From: Candidatus Brocadia sp. | GTDB lineage: Bacteria > Planctomycetota > Brocadiia > Brocadiales > Brocadiaceae | Length of the DNA: 57,763 nucleotides | Assembly: GCA_013360945.1 (NCBI GenBank) | Contig: JABWAQ010000008.1 | Coordinates: forward strand, 1-57,763 | Reading direction: 5' to 3' | In this document: positions 54,621-57,763 of the stretch, piece after piece | How the letters are laid out: the number at the start of each line of letters is the position of its first letter | How positions within the stretch are numbered: position 1 is the first letter of the stretch | Translations under genes and position numbers: made by a program | The notes under the pieces: generated by a model | Seen by the model: the letters and a program-made list of their open reading frames with translations, nothing else | Database searches by the model: none | What the model was told of the DNA's origin: nothing

Positions 54621-56711
54621 ATGACGATACTATTCAATGAAGACATCTGTCATGACATCTCTAAGGCCATCGAAAAGGAATGGCTGGAAACCAATGGCAT
54701 CGGTGGTTATGCCTCCTCTACGATAATTGGTGCGAATACAAGGCGGTATCATGGCCTGCTTATGGCTGCCACAAGACCTCCCCTGGGACGTACCCTCTTG
54801 CTTTCCAAATTGGAAGAATATCTGTGTATCGATGGCAAAGAGATTCCGTTATCTGCAAACATCTATCCTGATGCAATCTATCCTGATGGATACAAAAATC
54901 TTAGTCAATTTAGCTTAACGCCATTTCCCACCTTCCATTATTCTATCAGCGGGATATGTGTCAAAAAAATCGTGCTTATGATTTATGGGGAAAATACCAC
55001 CGTAATCTTGTATCAAGTGGATAGGAAGGGCGAACTCCCGGTTGCCCTTACCATGAAGATAAGGGTCATGGTGACATTCCGGGATTATCACTGGCTTACC
55101 CATGAAAACACGTCTTTTAAAACCGATTATAAAACCCTGTCCAGGGGAATACGTTTACAGCCTTATGATAGTCTTTCACCCATGTATCTCTTTTTCAATG
55201 CGCAAACAATGGATAATACTTCATTCTGGTATAAAAATATGGAATACCCAAAGGAAATCGAACGAGGCATGGAGGCCCATGAAGACCTCTTCAGCCCCTT
55301 TGCCCTGCACTTTGATTTACATAAAGAAACCAACTGTTACATTGTTGCCTCCACGAAAGAATATGATGCATTAGACGTTACTATGTTAGTAAACAAAGAA
55401 ACCGAACGGAGGAAAAACAGATACCTAGCGAAACCCATCCATAATCAAACACAAAATAGGGTTCAGGGATCAGGGTTCAGGGATCAGGTGACGGGACACA
55501 GAAATCTGATCCCTGACGCCAGACAGCCGGCACCTTTCAATAAACTTGACAAATTATGTGACTCCTTATTATCTGTCTCAGATAGCTTTATCGTGAAACG
55601 GGGAGACAATAAAAAGAGCATTATCGCCGGGTATCACTGGTTTGGTGATTGGGGACGGGATACTATGATCTCACTGTCCGGGTTCACCCTCGTACAAGGG
55701 AGATTTGAAGATGTCCGGGACATACTCCTTTCCTATGCCCAGTTTGTAGATAAGGGAATGATACCCAACCGGTTCCCTGACTATGGAGAGATGCCTGAAT
55801 ACAATACGGTAGATGCATCACTGTGGTATGTTCATGCCGTGTACCAATACTGGCGCTATGCAAAGGATTTAAAAACTCTCCGTAAAGATTTGTACGGTGT
55901 ATTAAAAGAGATTATTGCGTATTACAAAAAAGGAACTCGATACAACATCCATATGGATTCAGATGGGTTAATCCATGCCGGTGCAGAAGGTGTGCAACTA
56001 ACGTGGATGGATGCCAAAGTAGATAATTGGGTTGTAACGCCACGGAGTGGAAAGGCAGTAGAGATTAACGCACTCTGGTATAATGCCTTAAAAATCATGG
56101 CCTTTTTTGCACGTGAGATGGATTTGAACGAGGAATGTAAGGATTACAATTCGTTGGCCCAGAAGGTAAGTGAATCATTTAATAACATATTTTGGTTTGA
56201 TGACGGACAATACCTTTACGACTATATCGATGGTGAAACAAGGAATAATGCCATTCGGCCTAACCAGATTTTCGCCATAAGCCTGCCGTATCCGATGATA
56301 AATATACAAAGGCAGAGGAGTGTGATAGAAACAGTTAAAGCACATCTGGTAACGCCATTCGGTTTGAGAAGCCTGTCACCGGTGGATAAGGACTATGTCG
56401 GTTATTACCGGGGAAATCAATACGAGAGGGACAGGGCGTATCATCAGGGCACGGTGTGGGCATGGCTGATTGGTCCGTATATATCTGCGTATGCACGTGC
56501 GTATGCGGGGCATCAAGATACCCGAAAATATATCAAGGGATTGTTAGAACCTTTTTATGCGCACCTATTCGAAGCTGGTTTGGGGACTATTTCTGAGATT
56601 TTTGATGGAGACCCGCCCCACACACCGCGGGGATGCATATCCCAGGCATGGAGCGTTGCAGAGATAGTGAGGGCATGCCTTGAATATGTTCACGGATGTG
56701 AGAATGATTGA
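54621..56711 (+). CDS. glycogen debranching enzyme (amylo-alpha-1,6-glucosidase)
   Basis: A 696-residue enzyme of the GDE family (GH133-like C-terminus) that hydrolyses alpha-1,6 branch stubs of glycogen. N-terminal domain: KEWLETNGIGGYASSTIIGANTRRYHGLLMA. The (alpha/alpha)6 barrel: GYHWFGDWGRDTMISLSGF, AEGVQLTWMDAKVD, GKAVEINALWYNAL, RPNQIFAISLPYP, and AYHQGTVWAWLIGPY with GTISEIFDGDPPHTPRGC. A linker of about 35 residues (from about residue 278) is encoded by repeat DNA and looks inserted. With glgA, galT and GH57 it indicates glycogen storage. No ribosome site stands out; coupled distance to the crotonase is 40 bases. Confidence 0.92.
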   Translation: MTILFNEDICHDISKAIEKEWLETNGIGGYASSTIIGANTRRYHGLLMAATRPPLGRTLLLSKLEEYLCIDGKEIPLSANIYPDAIYPDGYKNLSQFSLTPFPTFHYSISGICVKKIVLMIYGENTTVILYQVDRKGELPVALTMKIRVMVTFRDYHWLTHENTSFKTDYKTLSRGIRLQPYDSLSPMYLFFNAQTMDNTSFWYKNMEYPKEIERGMEAHEDLFSPFALHFDLHKETNCYIVASTKEYDALDVTMLVNKETERRKNRYLAKPIHNQTQNRVQGSGFRDQVTGHRNLIPDARQPAPFNKLDKLCDSLLSVSDSFIVKRGDNKKSIIAGYHWFGDWGRDTMISLSGFTLVQGRFEDVRDILLSYAQFVDKGMIPNRFPDYGEMPEYNTVDASLWYVHAVYQYWRYAKDLKTLRKDLYGVLKEIIAYYKKGTRYNIHMDSDGLIHAGAEGVQLTWMDAKVDNWVVTPRSGKAVEINALWYNALKIMAFFAREMDLNEECKDYNSLAQKVSESFNNIFWFDDGQYLYDYIDGETRNNAIRPNQIFAISLPYPMINIQRQRSVIETVKAHLVTPFGLRSLSPVDKDYVGYYRGNQYERDRAYHQGTVWAWLIGPYISAYARAYAGHQDTRKYIKGLLEPFYAHLFEAGLGTISEIFDGDPPHTPRGCISQAWSVAEIVRACLEYVHGCEND
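55461..55517. repeat. palindromic repeat inserted within the debranching gene
   Basis: TTCAGGGATCAG occurs twice (55462-55473, 55476-55487) and its complement CTGATCCCTGA at 55506-55516. The reading frame passes through it, adding a Gln/Gly/Arg-rich linker. Confidence 0.65.
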
Positions 56712-56739
56712 TTTTGAGGGCAACTTGACGGAATAATAC

Positions 56740-56804
56740 TTACCGGTAACAATTCAGCGCCCTTTAACCCTTTGATGATCGGGATGGGTGTGAACTGTTA
56801 CCGG
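56740..56804. repeat. inverted repeat pair with ACCGGTAACAATTCA ends
   Basis: ACCGGTAACAATTCA (56741-56755) and TGAACTGTTACCGG (56791-56804) are inverted copies with one mismatch. The word GGGTGAACTGTTACC recurs at 19259-19273 next to the IS110 remnant. Probably a small mobile repeat. Confidence 0.5.
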
Positions 56805-56850
56805 AATTATAGATTCCTCCGGAAAGTTGTTTTATCTAAGTTTTTCGTTC

Positions 56851-56895
56851 CCCCTTCATTTCATCTCCTCCTTGTGAAGGAGATGAAAGAGGGGT
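56851..56895. repeat. long hairpin downstream of the debranching gene
   Basis: CATCTCCTCCTTGTGAAGGAGATG and outer CCCCCTT/AAGAGGGG pairing give an extended stem. T-richness is weak, so terminator use is uncertain. Confidence 0.4.
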
Positions 56896-56943
56896 GATTA
56901 TTTTGATAGCGTATTCTCTGTGTTGTGTAAACCGGGATACGAT

Positions 56944-57763
56944 TTATTCTATTACCTCCACGCTTACAATCGCCTTCAGATTGGCTGACTTATCTTTGAA
57001 TTTAATCTTTGCACTACCGGCCTCCTCCGTAGCCGTAATCGTAAATCTGGCCTCTCCGTTCGCATCTGTTACTGCGCTTTCCGGCGTGATCGTTATATGT
57101 TTTTTGCCCGACTTAATCTTCCACGTTATCGTTTCATCTGGAACAGAAGAACCGTCTTCGCATACCACAGTTATCGTTTCTTCGCGGCTTTCCCCTGTAA
57201 TGAGATCCATTGTTTGTGGCAACGCAACGAGTGAATCCGGCTCGCACAATGATGGTGTTGGCGAAGCAGTTGGCGTTGGTGTCGCAACTGCCGGCGTTAG
57301 TTGGAAGTTGAAAATATTTTTACCCGTTTGAGGGTCCGGGTTGCCTTCCTCAACCTCAGCAGTCCGGGAAGTGGTTTCATAGCCTTCTTTTGATGCCGCA
57401 ACAAACTGTTGTCCGATTGGTACGCCGGTTATCTGGTACCTGCCATTTGCCAGGGTAGTGGCTTCTTTTCCCGTGCCAGCTACTACCACTTTTGCACCTG
57501 CAATCGGATTATTCGTCGCGCTGTCTTTAATTTGACCTGCAATGTTTCCTGTTGTACCGGGCACTGGTGTGGGTGTAGGTGTCGCTGTAGACGCTAATGC
57601 AAAATTAAAAACGTTTTTACCCGTTTTGTCCGGGTTTCCCTCCTCTACCGTCACTGTCTGGGAGGATGAGGCATAGTTCGGCGCTGACGCCGTTATCTCA
57701 TGCTGTCCGGCAGACACGTTTGGTATTTCGTAAACACCCGCTACACCTTTTACGGTGTCTGTC
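56944..57763 (-). CDS. surface-type protein with CarboxypepD_reg and Big domains (incomplete)
   Basis: The 3' part of a gene whose start lies right of the window; the frame is open to the edge. Two carboxypeptidase-regulatory-like repeats (NIAGQIKDSATNNPIAGAKVVV...EEGNPD-KTGKNVFNF units) are joined by Thr/Pro-rich linkers (ATPTPTPVPGTTG, ATPTPTASPTPS). The last 100 residues resemble a bacterial Ig-like Big_1/invasin domain (CEDGSSVPDETITWKIKSG, DANGEARFTITATEEAG). Likely exported or cell-surface; no enzyme domain is visible in this part. Confidence 0.75.
   Translation of the reverse strand, partial: TDTVKGVAGVYEIPNVSAGQHEITASAPNYASSSQTVTVEEGNPDKTGKNVFNFALASTATPTPTPVPGTTGNIAGQIKDSATNNPIAGAKVVVAGTGKEATTLANGRYQITGVPIGQQFVAASKEGYETTSRTAEVEEGNPDPQTGKNIFNFQLTPAVATPTPTASPTPSLCEPDSLVALPQTMDLITGESREETITVVCEDGSSVPDETITWKIKSGKKHITITPESAVTDANGEARFTITATEEAGSAKIKFKDKSANLKAIVSVEVIE

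Overview
The window looks like a chromosomal stretch of an anammox planctomycete (Brocadiales, Candidatus Brocadia-like). This is inferred from the gene mix: a tetraheme c-type cytochrome fusion, glycogen enzymes, a radical SAM/B12 plus paired ketosynthase lipid locus, a CooF-like ferredoxin, many small palindromic repeats and several decayed insertion sequences. No rRNA or other decisive marker is present, so the assignment is an inference. Base composition is uneven: one line near 241 has 15 G+C of 60, one line near 47221 has 39 of 60.

Left part, 1-9.5 kb, plus strand: a DUF1573 exported protein, a degenerate 5'-nucleotidase-like/tetraheme fusion, a GH57 glycoside hydrolase, galT, glgA, and a sensor kinase with its response regulator, all closely packed. 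A debranching enzyme at 54.6 kb completes a glycogen theme. From 9.6 to 18.7 kb the minus strand carries a metal-binding Cys/His protein, a SUMF1-type protein, valS, a ChaN-PDZ protein, a DUF4145 protein and guaA. From 18.8 to 27.6 kb lie an IS110 remnant, a ferredoxin, leuS, tRNA-Ala(GGC), a TumE-TumA type toxin-antitoxin pair, an antitoxin whose PIN partner was cut by an IS, one complete frameshifted IS and an IS66 remnant.

From 27.9 to 32.6 kb is a lipid-type locus: acpS, a B12-binding radical SAM enzyme, a FabF-like ketosynthase with an intact Cys-His-His triad, and an overlapping second ketosynthase that has lost all three catalytic residues (chain-length-factor-like). This is a plausible candidate locus for unusual lipids such as ladderanes. 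Then come an exported RCC1 propeller, a GNAT enzyme, a spore-photolyase-like radical SAM gene broken by one in-frame amber codon, and an IS200 remnant.

The most unusual region is 37.8-50.2 kb: seven co-directional genes, most with strong Shine-Dalgarno sites. Four small proteins (glycine-zipper, zinc-ribbon and coiled-coil/hydrophobic types) precede a 1784-residue protein combining subtilase, caspase/CHAT-like, papain-like, peptidoglycan-binding and alpha/beta-hydrolase modules, then a 130-residue protein, then a 1298-residue protein combining the same papain-like module with a GH25 muramidase and a beta-propeller. Neither giant has a signal peptide. I know no described system with this composition and treat it as the lead candidate for a new one. 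The right end holds a YjfB-like small protein, an old-yellow-enzyme reductase, a crotonase, the debranching enzyme and an incomplete surface-type protein at the window edge.
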